Positions 34,991 to 45,113 are shown, counted from the stretch's first letter. The stretch: 64,000 nucleotides of DNA from Periplaneta americana (GCF_040183065.1 NC_091125.1:115481121-115545120), one strand, 5' to 3'. Made by a program: numbers and translations. The notes: generated from the letters alone by a model not told the origin.

Positions 34991-36596
34991 ACAACAACAT
35001 GATACTTCATTTCATTTATTACATTCCATAGATCTTACATGAACAATGAAGCTTTAAGATGTGGAACAAGTCAAAATTTTACAATATTACAATTACAATT
35101 TTTACAGATTTTAAAAATATTTTACAATTTTATAATGTTCTACAATTTTTTTAATAATAGTTTGGGGAGCTGTAGTGAGATCATGTGAGGCCCGAGGATT
35201 TGCCAAAAGATTACCCGGTATTTGCTTTATGGTTGGGGAAAACCTCGGTAAAAACCCAACCAGGTAATCAGACCAAAGTGGGTGAAATGAAGTGAGGCTG
35301 AGGACTCGCCAGGCCTACCTCTTGAACAAGTATGCCCATTTCGTCTCCAGGTTTTCCTATATATGTCCTTTCCAGTGTTGTCTAGATCGACCCAAATTTC
35401 TTCTGCCAGTCACAGAGCATAGTTATTCCGTTGGTGTTTGCATGCATCCAATATTTCAAATGCAATGTTTAAATTCCTTTTGTGATCTTTTAAACTGTAG
35501 GCTGTCAGTGATTTTAGTAATCATCAAATGTTATCATTATCTAAAAAATGTCAGTGAAATACCGTGACTAGAGCTATTGAAGCTATCATAACAACAGGAA
35601 TAATTAAATGATTCCAAGAATAAGTTAATTCTAATATAATATAATCGAATAAAAAATACTGCTAAGATTTTTTCAAATCATCCGTCCTCAAGTGAGGTTG
35701 ACCACTGAGATCCGGAATTAACAAACATAAAAGATAAAGGGAAATGAAACGAGCAAAATAATGATTCGATTTGTACATTAAAACAAAAATTTACGTGTTA
35801 ACATATAGATGATAGTGTAGAATTTGAAGAGAGGCCTTCAGAATTTCCATTACAATCTTCTGAACCTCATATAAAAGGGAATTTGAAAGGATTTAAGGAT
35901 ATTACATGTAAATTTTGGTAAACAACCCCTCGCTCCAAATAGTAAGCCTGTAACATCCCAGTTGTAAAGCGAAATGCCATATTTTTCACTGAGGTATGGA
36001 AGACAAGGTACATATTTAGCTCGCTTGTTATCATTAATCTGCAGTGCTTGATTTGTGTCTCGTTCAAAGCAAATCGTAGGGGCTAAGACCATCGCTTTCT
36101 GGGTTCTTCTATTGATGGCAATTATATCGAATCTTCTATGAGAATCATCTTCAGACACACAATGAATGAATACATTATTGCACATTTCCTATGAAATTAT
36201 GTTACTGATAGAGCTATTTGTTTCAATATAAAAACCTAATTCCTTATGTGTAGGAGTTCAAATGTTAGTATTATTAATGTAAGCTATGAGTTCAGTATCT
36301 CTTACAGGGTCTGAAAGCATTAGAAACCAACCAATTACCAACAAGAGTAGATGTTAACTTTTTGTTCTGTTATTGTAAATAATTGTCAATCAGAGCTAAC
36401 TGCACTCTTTTAATGTAACATGACATTTTATTTCAGCCGCTGCTTTGGATTTGTGGCAAGGAAGCCTGCCAGTAAAACAGACAACCAGTGCCACATATTT
36501 GCTGAACTGGAACCAGAGCAGCCTGCCTCAGCTATTGTCAACTTTGTGTCCAAAGTGATGATGAGTGGTGCTTCTGTCAAAGCAAACATCGTGTGA
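15826..36596 (+). CDS. Tensin (blistery homologue), ten exons, 5' part missing
   Basis: Tensins link the actin cytoskeleton to integrin adhesions: the SH2 domain binds phosphotyrosine proteins and the PTB domain binds beta-integrin NPxY tails. Exons are 15826-16375, 18899-19264, 22523-22725, 25214-25279, 29989-30193, 30897-31077, 31868-32086, 33574-33723, 33874-34156 and 36437-36596. All junctions are GT-AG and their codon phases agree, giving 793 residues to a TGA stop. Order: a charged [14 protein letters not shown] segment, Ser/Pro-rich linkers with polyQ, then SH2 ([20 protein letters not shown] with the phosphate-binding Arg, LVRHFLIEP), then PTB ([50 protein letters not shown]). The final TVK-type ending is ASVKANIV. 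Any PTEN-like N-terminal exons were not found upstream; they may lie outside the window or be absent, as in the short fly form. Confidence 0.95.
16490..16595. repeat. Repeat shared with 13865-13975
   Basis: The common words AAGCCACCAACATATTTCGT and AAGTTAAATTAAACTCGC appear in the same order and orientation. Its class is unknown; it may be hAT-derived because the other copy abuts a hAT remnant. Confidence 0.75.
16741..17045 (-). mobile_element. mariner transposase C-terminal relic
   Basis: The minus strand shows [20 protein letters not shown], which matches the C-terminal L..RWQ.C....G pattern of mariner transposases. It is followed by a terminus-like ATTCGAAAAGTAATGG at 16745. Truncated and broken. 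Confidence 0.65.
17937..18118. mobile_element. MITE, CACAGTCTAG family, copy 2
   Basis: A 182-bp element about 90% like the copy at 10621-10802, same orientation. Its 7-bp flanks ATATTAC (17930-17936) and ATAATAC (18119-18125) differ at one position, in agreement with a 7-bp target duplication. Confidence 0.92.
18899..19264 (+). CDS. Tensin exon (polyQ)
   Basis: Begins in phase 0 after CACAACAG with [14 protein letters not shown] and ends at CAACAG|gtgatg. It carries a mixed CAG/CAA polyglutamine stretch at about 19027-19075, broken by one His, followed by Asn/Thr- and Ala-rich low complexity. This is linker sequence with no folded domain. Length variation here between individuals would be unsurprising. 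Confidence 0.88.
19265..22522 (+). other. Tensin intron
   Basis: 3.3 kb of AT-rich DNA. A (TTTA)n tract lies at 20197-20262. I recognise no other element in it. Confidence 0.8.
20197..20262. repeat. (TTTA)n tract
   Basis: Imperfect TTTA/TTTG units, then about eight clean TTTA units. Confidence 0.85.
22523..22725 (+). CDS. Tensin exon
   Basis: Starts in phase 0 after GTCATTAG with [18 protein letters not shown] Pro/Ser-rich linker follows ([16 protein letters not shown]), ending TTQ plus two bases of the next codon at gtaggt. The split codon is completed by the 66-bp exon at 25214. Confidence 0.9.
22726..25213 (+). other. Tensin intron
   Basis: Contains a small TA-flanked MITE (22806-23011). 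A 34-bp imperfect tandem repeat of a TTGTTACACATTTTTATTAA phrase lies at about 24446-24500. The rest is unclassified. Confidence 0.78.
22806..23011. mobile_element. Small MITE with TA target duplication
   Basis: The left end CAGAGTGAGCAAAATTTT and the complement of the right end, CAGACTGAGCAAAACTTG, agree at 15 of 18 positions. TA dinucleotides flank both ends. 206 bp, no coding capacity. The TA flank suggests mobilisation by a mariner/Tc1 transposase. Confidence 0.7.
25214..25279 (+). CDS. Tensin 66-bp exon
   Basis: Too short for a simple ORF scan but well supported: acceptor GGTGATTGTAG, donor AG|gtaggt, and both split codons (phase 2 in, phase 2 out) fit the neighbouring exons. It reads [19 protein letters not shown] and keeps the frame open whether included or skipped, because 66 is a multiple of three. 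It could therefore be an alternative exon. Confidence 0.82.
28085..28310 (+). mobile_element. tRNA-derived SINE, family B
   Basis: Shares with the 10341 copy the head TTGTGGAGTAACTGTTAGC, the B-box GGTTCAAATCCC, GGGGTTTTCCCTCAACCC, AATGCTGGGTAACTTT and the 3' end AAGCATCGTAAAATAAATC with an A-rich tail. A small internal deletion lies mid-element. No clear target duplication is left. Confidence 0.9.
29042..29308. mobile_element. Fold-back element with hammerhead-like core
   Basis: A 267-bp hairpin-forming element. The outer arms start AAATTTACTCTGTCACACGT and end with the complement; the inner arms carry ACAAATAGCGTCGAAAC, GGCCGTCTGTCGAAGG and GTGGTTCAAGAGACA. The left arm holds a second, tandem copy of a unit of about 45 bp. 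Read on the minus strand, the left-arm copies show CTGAAGA, a small hairpin, CGAAAC, a short GGCC stem and GTC, in the order of a type-I hammerhead ribozyme. That reading is inference. No coding sequence. Confidence 0.78.
29989..30193 (+). CDS. Tensin exon
   Basis: After TATAACAG the first base completes a Ser codon, then [17 protein letters not shown], a Ser/Gly-rich linker and YPQQSPK, ending at AAG|gtcaga in phase 0. Confidence 0.9.
30897..31077 (+). CDS. Tensin exon, start of SH2
   Basis: After TGTTGCAG it reads [19 protein letters not shown], then [18 protein letters not shown], the first strand and helix of the SH2 domain. It ends with one base of a split codon at gtaagt. Confidence 0.95.
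31115..31335 (+). mobile_element. tRNA-derived SINE, family E
   Basis: The head TAGTAGCGTAGCTGGTAGGA (A-box) and B-box GGATTCGATTCC are followed by ACCTAATCCTTTAAAG, GTTACCATGTGGGC and a tail ending GACTTTACTTTTTTT. It is inserted 40 bases downstream of a tensin donor site. Confidence 0.85.
31732..31759. repeat. poly(A) run
   Basis: 28 consecutive A residues about 110 bases before the acceptor of the main SH2 exon. Its origin is not clear. Confidence 0.9.
31868..32086 (+). CDS. Tensin exon, SH2 core
   Basis: After TTTACTTACAG it completes an Ala codon and continues [19 protein letters not shown], where the Arg is the phosphotyrosine-binding residue of the FLVRDS-type motif. FGLALKVA and [16 protein letters not shown] follow. 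It ends CCTGTATTCA|gtatgt in phase 1. Confidence 0.96.
32560..33022 (-). repeat. Unclassified dispersed repeat (copy 2)
   Basis: Reverse-complement counterpart of 15170-15545, sharing CATCCCTACCTTCCCGTGG, GCACTGGTCAGCTTGATG and TAGAGCATTCGAGGCCTAG. It directly adjoins a plus-strand LINE 3' end, giving a head-to-head arrangement. Confidence 0.75.
33030..33312 (+). mobile_element. LINE 3' end (Jockey/I-like, RNase H-bearing clade)
   Basis: Encodes [13 protein letters not shown], a CPLC-type knuckle, MDSEYLKIC and [14 protein letters not shown], and a stop. A tail of AACAACAACAACATAA follows. The same C-terminal layout (HDCLA.HL, MDS.H.K.C, YWEARE) occurs in the LINE at 60286-63113, so they are the same clade. 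Confidence 0.85.
33574..33723 (+). CDS. Tensin exon, end of SH2
   Basis: After TTTTTTCACTAG it completes a Ser codon, then [19 protein letters not shown], the last SH2 helix and strand, and a short linker ending LLLAQGA with one base of the next codon before gtaagt. Confidence 0.95.
33874..34156 (+). CDS. Tensin exon, PTB domain first part
   Basis: Starts [20 protein letters not shown] after [28 protein letters not shown] and [11 protein letters not shown] are typical tensin PTB strands. Ends SS plus two bases of an Asn codon at gtaagt. Confidence 0.96.
34222..34812. repeat. Tandem array, five 117-bp units
   Basis: The word GGTTCTCTTGTG recurs at 34251, 34368, 34485, 34602 and 34719, exactly 117 bases apart. 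Copies 3-5 are almost identical; copies 1 and 2 differ at a few positions. Each unit carries TTTGTTTGTAG and ACTTCTCTTTCAG, both of which look like splice acceptors, and 117 is a multiple of three. Confidence 0.96.
34912..34989. repeat. (ATC)n microsatellite
   Basis: About 26 uninterrupted ATC units. Confidence 0.97.
35171..35330 (-). mobile_element. tRNA-derived SINE, family A (partial)
   Basis: Plus-strand words TGAGGCCCGAGGATTTGCC, GGGAAAACCTCGG and AACCCAACCAGGTAATCAG place it on the minus strand. Both the head and the 3' end are incomplete. Confidence 0.82.
35650..36190 (-). mobile_element. R2/R4-like LINE, C-terminal fragment
   Basis: The minus strand encodes [46 protein letters not shown] and [14 protein letters not shown], the restriction-like endonuclease end of an R2-type LINE. 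It parallels 5865-6600. One open frame of 111 codons survives. Confidence 0.85.
36437..36596 (+). CDS. Tensin last exon, end of PTB
   Basis: After TTTATTTCAG it completes an Asn codon, then [36 protein letters not shown] and the C-terminus [10 protein letters not shown] before [11 protein letters not shown] and AELDPEQPA-like residues are characteristic of tensin PTB domains. Confidence 0.96.
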
Positions 36597-36822
36597 TGCG
36601 GTGTATTGAGTGCATTCTGCTATGTTGTAGGACATCAAAGTGCGGGCGTTTTGAGAATATCAAAATGCTTTGCCAATGGTTTGCACCACTTGATGACCTT
36701 CCTCGTTTAAAATACAAAGTATCCTATAAAGAATTGTAGAAATTACTACATCACACATTGAAATTTATATAACTTGTTTTAGATAACTATGTCTGTAACA
36801 TGACTAAATTGTTTTGAAGTAA

Positions 36823-36828
36823 AATAAA
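36823..36828 (+). promoter_or_regulatory. Candidate polyadenylation signal of tensin
   Basis: AATAAA 227 bases after the stop codon, in an AT-rich 3' region. More distal signals are possible. Confidence 0.55.
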
Positions 36829-36849
36829 ACACTGACTGCAAAATTTTAT

Positions 36850-39800
36850 ATTTTATTAGTTAATTATTATTGTTCCTGAGTGAGTAATATGACTTAAATA
36901 GAATAATCCTTAGTGTTTCGGAGATATTCAATCTGAATTTCTTAGATTGGATGCGTTACTGAAGTTGTTAATTACTGTTATTAGCAACTTTTAAAATTCA
37001 TGGTACTGCATCCCATGGACGGCCAAGGCCATCCAGCCGACTACTGGCCTTATAGACATGCCTCAGCAGAGGTGAGGCACAGCGCCCCAGTTCTATACAC
37101 TGGCCAAAATTTTATGACAGAATTCTTCCCCCATGAGGATCCAAACCAGCGTTCATTCCACATCATTAGTCTAATGCATGATGTCTTATACAGTGCAGGT
37201 CAACTTTTAAAGTAAAATAAATATAGATTGTTGAGGATATTTACAGTAATTATAAACAAAAATTGCTCTTAACAATTATTTACAGCAACTTCTTATCTGA
37301 ATGTTTAAATTGTTAATTTCAGTTATATTCAGAAGAACTTAAATTAATTTCTTAAAGAAGAGTTCTTTTCATGCCGTAAATGTTATGCACTATTCTACAC
37401 TCGTAAATTTTTGTAATAATCTACTGAACTTGAATAATAAGAAATATATAAATAATTGAGCTTCAAAAAACAGCTATGGATTCAAATTTAGAAACTTGAA
37501 AACTAAAAAAGTTAACCGATACGGTATATGTAAAATATCTTAAACATTTTGTGCAATGTACTTAGGTAATCAACAGAAACATTACTCCCTGCACCTTTAC
37601 GCACACACAGCCTGAACAAAAGTACCGGTACTACCGGTATTAAATCTGAGCCCTAAATTGTCGTCCAAATATCCTGTTCAGTATTTCATGCAATTCTTTT
37701 GGAGATACTTTGTATTCAGAGCCACTTTTCTCATAGAAAAAAAAAGAACAGATCACGATATATTAGTAACATAAAGAAGTACAATACCGTTAGAAACAAA
37801 ACACTATTGAAAGAGCTTTATTTCAAAAGAACAATTGCTGCTGCTGTTGCCACCACTGCTAAGAAAACATAACCGAGCTAACCTAACCTAATCTGCCAAA
37901 TGATAATTATGTATCACAATATTCTGCATTCTCAAAACTGTCCATACTTTTATGCAGTGTGTACAACATATCACTTCATGCACATGATGATATGCTATCT
38001 ATTGTCCTATATTACAAACACATGTAACTAACCATTTGTTAATATGTACAGCATATATATGGTGTTAGAATCAGTGCAAGAAAGGTCAACTATGGCTTTG
38101 ATACTGAAAAAAGAGTATCGCATGGGACCTTTCCTATGTATTGTACATCTTGCCATAACAACTATAAGAATGTATAGAAGGCAGAAGAACTATATTCTAC
38201 CATGTAGTTGTGTTATGTACATTGTTGACCATATGCGAAACCATGCACCAAAGTCTCATACACTACTTAAAACTTACATAAAAAGCACTTCCATAAGCTG
38301 TAGGTGTTTCAAAATACTGATGAACTGATATAATTTAATGATGAAATGCTCTTTCAGTTTCACTATCGCTGTTTGAGTTGTCAAGTTATTTGTATGTTAA
38401 AGTCATTAGTTTGAAAAGTTATGCTAGTATTTAGTGTAATAAGTGAGGATTGGAAGGCGCTGGAAGCCTTGGTATGAATGCTATGGAGTACAGGGATGAG
38501 ATGGATGTTTTAATTTATCTGCCATTGAATCTGCTCTATAATCGAGACTTCAAATTATACCTAATTATTTATCTTAATATGTTGAAGATAACAAAGATAA
38601 ACAATGTGAATAAAAGAGCATGAATGTGTAATACATTTTACATGAGCGGGGAAACGTTAATTTTTTTTTTCGTAGTGAAGTTTAAAATTAGGCATATATT
38701 CGTACTATGATCGACTAGTAGTAGCCTATTTAAATTAAGAAAATTTACTAAAATTTTAATTGTTGAAATTACTAAAGCATATATTATTTGTTCCTAACAT
38801 TACACATCATTTTTAACTCATGTCAAGGAAAAGTGACAAAAATAAGCTCTGTACATTTCAGAAATGGTTAGTTAAGGTCTGCTTTATTTTAAAGGAGAAA
38901 ATAGTAACCTGTGAGCCAGATAATAAACCCTTACAAATTGTAACTATATCAACTTTTAATTTTCTTAGTCGTGCAACTCTTTTAGTGTGCCATTTTAAAG
39001 TTATTGTGTATGAATGTAATTTTTAACGATAATCTCTGTCTGACAAAGTTTTAATAATTTTAATTATAAAGCATTTTCATCATCAAATTAAGCCAGTATA
39101 TGAAATATCCTGCAGTAGTCATTCTAATGTTTGTTTATTAACTGTTCCTTATTAATTGAAACTATATAAATATTACATTATTTTACTTGTACTATTATTT
39201 TATGATGTATATATGTAACTTTAGAAGGCCTCATTTTAGCCTTATTTCTTTGCTGTGAATGACAAATAATTTCTTGAGTTTTCTGGAGAAGTACAAGCTA
39301 GATTATTAATTTGTTCAGTTTAACATAACAATTTCCCTATGTAATATAAGTCTACATAATATAATAATAACAGTAAAAGAGTTATCAATACTTATATGCA
39401 GCATCCCAGTGATTACGAGTTGAGAAATGTATCTGTAGAAAAGACAGCCTACACATCATTTTTATCCTTACAATGCCTAATAAACATGATGCCTTTTGAA
39501 GGGGATGAGAGGATGGTACAACAGTGTTTATATTACATCCAGTTCTCACTTATCTATGGTTAAATGTTTGCAGATGATTATGATATTGAAAAATTCCTCT
39601 GGGTCGTTTATGTTACCTTCTGTATTCGAAAAAATAATATTGTTGTCTTAAGGTCTAGTACTGATAGTTGATGAACATTTAACATCAAGATACTGAACTA
39701 TTATATCAAAGCATTTCCTTAATTCTCCCAAAAGTTTCTTAAACTTTTATCACCACTTGCATTGCATAAGTAATAAATTCATAATCTATATACGAGTAAA

Positions 39801-40450
39801 GGATAAGGCAACAGCAATAAAACATATACTGGTGGTACCGTTATTTTATTTAAACGAAGTTTATTTGTTATCACTCTTCATTAAATAAATTCTTTTCTTT
39901 TTTCTTCATAATGCATTATTTCATAATACTGGGAATTCTACAATTAATACGCAGTTCTTTACATTGAGTGTTGTAATGTTTTATATGAGTACTTCAACAT
40001 GGTGCATATTTTAATTTTTAACAAAACTTGTATGATTAGTATGGTCTACTAAAAACGCTGTGTAAACAAATGAAAGGAAGGTTATGTGAATTAATATATT
40101 CTTATTGAAATTACAATTTCTGACGGGAGATTATAGAAAACACCCTTTCCTTTCATTATTAGCCCAGATAAGTGAGAGTTGACTGTATGTCTTGTTATTT
40201 TCCTAATTTTAACAGTACCCAAATCACTTTATTTTTCTACAAAGAATTTGATCTCTTTACCTTGTTGCGTCATTTTTATCTTGCACATTACACAGATAAT
40301 AGAGGATTCAATGACACTGGGCCAGCAAGACGCCAGGCATTCACGTAAGGCAATATACTACATCACAATGACTATGAACAAACACATAGTAATTTACTAG
40401 ACAGAATTACAATTCAGACTTGAGTTATATGCAGCTTCAAAACAAACTGT
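36850..40450. other. Intergenic, almost featureless
   Basis: AT-rich DNA. At about 36990-37200 a SINE-like repeat on the minus strand shows a B-box-like GGTTTGGATCC. Its long open frame is probably chance, and I do not call a gene. Nothing else was recognised. Confidence 0.45.
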
Positions 40451-40453
40451 ACT

Positions 40454-40454
40454 C

Positions 40455-40551
<97 letters not shown>

Positions 40552-40579
40552 CATTCATTCATTCATTCATTCATTCATT
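40454..40579. repeat. Compound (GATT)n-(CATT)n microsatellite
   Basis: About 24 GATT units pass directly into about seven CATT units, consistent with one point change spreading through an array. Confidence 0.97.
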
Positions 40580-40689
40580 TATTGTGAATCAATTAATTGT
40601 TTATCTCTCCGATGTACTTGGTGGTCTTGGATTATTGGTTACTCAGGAGAAGACGAGCTGAAGGAATGTGACCATATGGCTGCTGATTA

Positions 40690-41560
40690 ATATAAACACC
40701 GTTTAGATAAGCATCTCAATAGCCAGGTTATTACCAGGGAAAGGAAGTTCATGCCCTAAAAACGTGAAGAATATGTATGCATTTATCCCGTAAAAATAGA
40801 TAAATATGCTACAAAATATGCATTATCAGTCTGAGATTATTTTAACAGAATAATAAGGTACGGTATAGGTAACTTACGTTTAGTCTATGGATTTTGAAGT
40901 GCTTGCCTCATTGCTGAATGCTCCATTTATGCTGTTACAGTTCACAACTAAGCAGTGACGTATGTTTTCTGTTGTCATTCTTCGCCTGTTGTCTCTCAGC
41001 ATAGCTTTGTAGCGCGAAAAACTTCGTTCTACATCACAAGAAGTAAGAGGATCTTGCACAAAAGCTGTGAGCTGTTCTATAGAAAATTTTGTTGGTTTTT
41101 GGGGTGTTTTTCCTTCGAGAATATCTTGAATTTCTTTAAGTTGATAATAGCCAGGGTTTTTGAAAAGAATATTTGCTGTTTTCTCGTTCACTTTATCTCC
41201 TACATTTCCTGGAACTGATGTTAAACTGGATATTGTTCTGTCGAAATCTGCTAAAGACTGCAGTAAAGGAATACCAATTGCTAACTTGAGAGGCTCCCTA
41301 TGAGGGCGTCATCGTTATGTTCAAAATTCATAAACATAAATTAGTCGTGTTTACAAGGTTACACACTTTTAAAAATGAGGAAAAGACAAATAAACGTACA
41401 TAATATGCAGTTTCCCTGCATATGATGCTTTTATAAATAAAGGCAAAATGTGCACTTTTATGCACAATAAAAGTAATATCATTGTATTCAGAAATTTGTG
41501 ATTCATGTAGATAATCTTTCAGCATATTCACACAACGATAGAGAACAAATATGCAAATGC
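40690..41560 (-). mobile_element. hAT transposase C-terminal relic
   Basis: On the minus strand a 103-codon open frame reads NEKTANILFKNPGYYQL, KFSIEQLTAFVQDPLTSCDV, ERSFSRYKAMLRDNRRRM and LVVNCNS, the hATC dimerisation domain. More transposase-like residues lie upstream (SLADFDRTISSLTS). Flanks are rich in TATGCA words. The catalytic region is not in view. Confidence 0.85.
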
Positions 41561-41789
41561 ATGAACTTTTATGAATTTACAAACGCAGCACATTAACACA
41601 GCAATAATTGTAAGTTACTAATGCTTAGTTTATTTTATTTTTTATTGCACTTGAGAATTTTTTAAGGTTTTGGCGAGACTAGTGAGACTTCTGTTGCTGT
41701 TTTATGTCCATTAGCTTGTTAATTCTGGGATACTAACATACTTTTCCCTGTCACTTCATCTCCCGCTCTTCATGTCGTGAGTAACAAAC

Positions 41790-42010
41790 AGTACTTACAA
41801 TGCTTGTCATTGGAGGTTTACGGGTTGAGATCCATTCGAGGATGACTGATTTTTAAGGACGATAAAATCACTAAGTTGGCTTCCTTTGGAAGGGAAATAA
41901 AGCTGGGTATCCCACACCGTGGATTACAGCACACACAAGAATTCTGACCTTAGTACAGGGCTCTGGGCAAAATTTGTTGGCCATTTATCAAAATTTCAAA
42001 GTAATGCAAT
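41790..42010 (+). mobile_element. SINE family F
   Basis: Holds GGTTGAGATCCATTCGAGGA (B-box-like), GACGATAAAATCACTAAGT, GGCTTCCTTTGGAAGGGAA and GGGCAAAATTTGTTGGCC. A second copy is at 46846-47045 in the same orientation. Confidence 0.78.
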
Positions 42011-42099
42011 GAGCCCATCTCAATAGCCTAAATTCACTTGGACTTGTCCCATCCTGCACCCATAATCCGTACCATATCATATCACTGTATTCATTATTT

Positions 42100-42298
42100 A
42101 TTTATTTATTTATTACACTCGTAATGAATGATGATGAAGAAATTGTTCGATGTCACAAGGGAACTGGACAAAAACCCCTGTTACCTGAATCACGGTCTTG
42201 TCCAACACAAGTTATGAACTTAAAGGTAGAGCAGGATTTGAACCCGGCCTCCTCTCTTATAAGCCCAGTGTTCTAGCAATGAACAATTGTGGCAGTGG
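42100..42298 (-). mobile_element. tRNA-derived SINE-like element, family G
   Basis: The minus strand shows GCTAGAACACTGGGCTTATA and a B-box GGGTTCAAATCCTGC, then ACAGGGGTTTTTGTCCAG. It ends in (TTTA)n at 42094-42113 on the plus strand. Confidence 0.65.
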
Positions 42299-42481
42299 TT
42301 TTGTTGAATATCAAAACACTTTTATGGTACAATCATGCACCTCAATTTTTTTAATTTCATAGAATTTATTACCCCTTGTCTGATGAAAATATTTTTCACA
42401 TTGGTTGGTAGTTTTTCTCATTAAGAGTGAGTGATGGTTTTTTTCAAGTCTATATATCTAAACTTCTGCAAATAAAACTGA

Positions 42482-42660
42482 TATTTTAGCCATCGGCATG
42501 ACTCAATCGCAGGTACATTTACCTGCTGATTCGGAGCTGTGTTTGGCCATGGGTTCGATTTCTGCTTGGGCTTATTATTTAATTTGGCTTTTCCGAGGTT
42601 TTCCCTAACCATAAAAATGCCAGATAATCTATGGTGGACTCATCTCGGCAAACACCAACA
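42482..42660 (+). mobile_element. tRNA-derived SINE, family A-like
   Basis: Has GCCATCGGCATGACTCAATC (A-box region), GGGTTCGATTTCTGC (B-box), CTTGGGCTTATTATTTAATT and CCGAGGTTTTCCCTAACC. The 3' half is diverged or missing. Confidence 0.75.
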
Positions 42661-42669
42661 AAATGCAAG

Positions 42670-44100
42670 TAATCAGTGTTTCCACAACGTAAGAAAAGCA
42701 GCATCCAATGCTTTAAAAACACCATATATCGGATTTTGCAGTAACACCTTTGCGGATATCAGAGTTTGCAAAAACTCTCAATACCGGTATTCAGCAGCTT
42801 ATAAGCATATGGAATATCATCATATTATGAAAAAAACCAACTAACCAATAGAAAGGCAATTGTAGAAACTATACGAAAACATAACAATCTCAATTTTCAC
42901 AAAAATTTTAGCCATATGCTTTTGAAAAGCCATTCCTCAATTATAACAAGACCACATAAAACATTTTCTCTCTAAACAATTCAGGTGTACAGTAAAGTTC
43001 ATAACTTCATTTAAATGTTGGAGAGTTGTAATGCGAATAAAGGAACAAAAACCCATAAAATCAAGAAGAAGAATAAGTAAAAGAAAAAGACTATAAACAG
43101 AACCACCGTACTGCTGATTTTCAGAAGGTGGTTAGATGTATGTATTTATCAGTTTCGTACATTACTCACTCTAAATGCATTGAGAATTGTATACCTCTAT
43201 CAGTAGGCTACTGCATATTAAATTCTGATTATATAATTATATCCTTAAATGAATTAATCACTAAATAATACCCCATTTTATTATATCGAGTTACCAGTCG
43301 TTGAAATAGTTATAAATTTTATTCAACAAAACCAAAAAACAAAGGAAGGATGTGACAAGACTACATAGCAACCAATGCAATGTTTTCAGAAATATCGTGT
43401 GAAGTTTAGTTGCAGCAGTGAATAAAATGTTGAAATTATCAGAGCATAGATAATTATTATGATCTTCCAAAAGATTTTTAAGACCTGGAGCAATTACCGT
43501 TTTCAACAATATAGGTAATTATACCTTATTTATCTCTCATTCTATGTAATATTCATTTCGTACATACACCTGTAGTTTTACGAAACATTAATATTTTAGA
43601 GGTTACTAGGTTAATATTGTAACTTTTCTTTGACCTTTTAAGTATTTTTTGTTTATATTTTGTACTACTATAGAAGTCAGAAAATTGGGGGACTCCCTTC
43701 AGTCGTATTTTGAAGTCTTTTGACTTGTTAGCAAGCAGACACACTCAAATCACCTCTTCTTAATAGATTAAGATCAGTTTTGGAATATAATAAAGAATGG
43801 GAAAACAAAAAATAACTATAAGTTTTATGTGAAACATTTTTAGTCTTTTTTTAACAAACTTCGCTCCCCTCGTTTTGTAAAGGCTAACACTAAGCCACTG
43901 ATTATAGATTGTACTGCACTGGGCATAAAATATCTAAGCAGACTAGTTAGTAGTTACAGACATAGGCATCAATGAAGCTAAAGAGAGAAAGAATTTCCAT
44001 ATGAACCATTGAAGGACTCTTTCTTTTCTGAAGAGCGTCTTACAAGGATAGAAATAAATTACATATAGGTGTTTGTAATTGTTTAGAAATTTTTCGTACA
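42670..44100. other. No recognised gene
   Basis: AT-rich intergenic DNA with no signature I can name. Confidence 0.4.
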
Positions 44101-44115
44101 GTTTAGAATATAATG

Positions 44116-44357
44116 GGGCGGCCGGGTAGCTCAGTTGGTAGAGCAGCTGGCTACGGTCAGAACGGCCCCAAGGTTCACTCAGCCTTCTATAAAATTGAGT
44201 ACCGGGTCTTTCCCGGGGGTAAAAGGCGGTCAGAGCGTGGTGCCGACCACACCACCTCATTCTAGTGCCGAGGTCATGGAAAGCATGGGGCTCTACCTCC
44301 ATGCCCCCCAAGTGCCTTCATGGCATGTTACAGGGATACCTTTACCTTTTTACCTTC
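44116..44357 (+). mobile_element. tRNA-derived SINE, family D, full copy with target duplication
   Basis: The head GGGTAGCTCAGTTGGTAGAG is an intact tRNA A-box region. The body carries TACCGGGTCTTTCCCGGGGG and ACCACACCACCTCATTC, and the end is TACCTTTACCTTTTTACCTTC in pieces. It is flanked by perfect 14-bp direct repeats TTTAGAATATAATG (44102-44115 and 44358-44371). Among SINEs in the window it looks youngest. Confidence 0.96.
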
Positions 44358-44726
44358 TTTAGAATATAATGTTTTCCTCAATTTATTTGTTACAGTATGT
44401 CTTTTATGAATAATACCTTAGTTAAAGAAAACGAACTCTAAACTTTTCACTTCGCAACATGATAGAATAATTGAACTGTTGCAAAAGACGTAGATGACGT
44501 GTAATGAGAAATTACGAGGCACTGATTTATTTTTCATAACGTATAATTATTTTATATGATATCCCTAATTTTAATCTTTATGATATATAATTAAATTATA
44601 TATTTAAACCATTCGTTTGACAATGTAAGATTGTTATCATGATCAAAGGATATTTGTTACAAAACCATTTTATCAATACTTCCACGAGTGACGAATTTCA
44701 AATGCAGGATATTAAGTATGTCATAA

Positions 44727-44758
<32 letters not shown>
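44727..44758. repeat. poly(A) run
   Basis: About 28-30 A residues, perhaps the tail of an undetected retroposon on the plus strand or the start of the repeat that follows. Confidence 0.85.
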
Positions 44759-44759
<1 letters not shown>

Positions 44760-44762
<3 letters not shown>

Positions 44763-45113
44763 AATAATTTCGAAGGTCAAGTCCCGCTTGATGACTGTAT
44801 TTAATGTTGTAATTTTGATCTAGGCTCTAGAGTGCACATCTGATTGAGGTTCTGGCTGATGTATAGACCTGTATCTGTTATCAGGCAGTACATCACACTT
44901 GATGATATGTGTCCGAGGAAGAACAATATTGTTTGTATACATCCGAAGTCTGATTAGTATAATATGTTGCTAGTCAGCGATATATGCAACTGAGGGGAAA
45001 GGAACTGGCCACCCTACCTGATTTAGTTGTCTCATGGGTGATGTCTTATTTGTGTCACTTATGAGGTCCAAACCTGTCTTTGGACAGTTGACTAAACAAC
45101 AACTCTAGAGTAT
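44760..45113 (+). repeat. Probable LINE/SINE 3' end
   Basis: The end reads GGACAGTTGACTAAACAACAACT. Its parts ACAGTTGACTAAACAAC resemble the CAACAAC-type tails of LINE ends at 33295 and 60190. Class uncertain. Confidence 0.45.

Larger units (their letters stand above)
34157..36436 (+). other. Last tensin intron
   Basis: Holds the 117-bp tandem array (34222-34812), an (ATC)n microsatellite, a SINE A copy and an R2-like LINE fragment. It separates the two halves of the PTB domain. Confidence 0.9.

Noticed and set aside
34797-35000. Open frame with a run of methionines
   Set aside because: Reverse reading of the (ATC)n microsatellite.
37000-37215. 71-codon open frame MVLHPMDGQG...
   Set aside because: Lies in what looks like a SINE-type repeat with a reverse B-box; no gene family recognised.
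44116-44190. tRNA gene (A-box GGGTAGCTCAGTTGGTAGAG)
   Set aside because: No cloverleaf follows the A-box; flanking 14-bp duplications and a second truncated copy show it is a SINE head.
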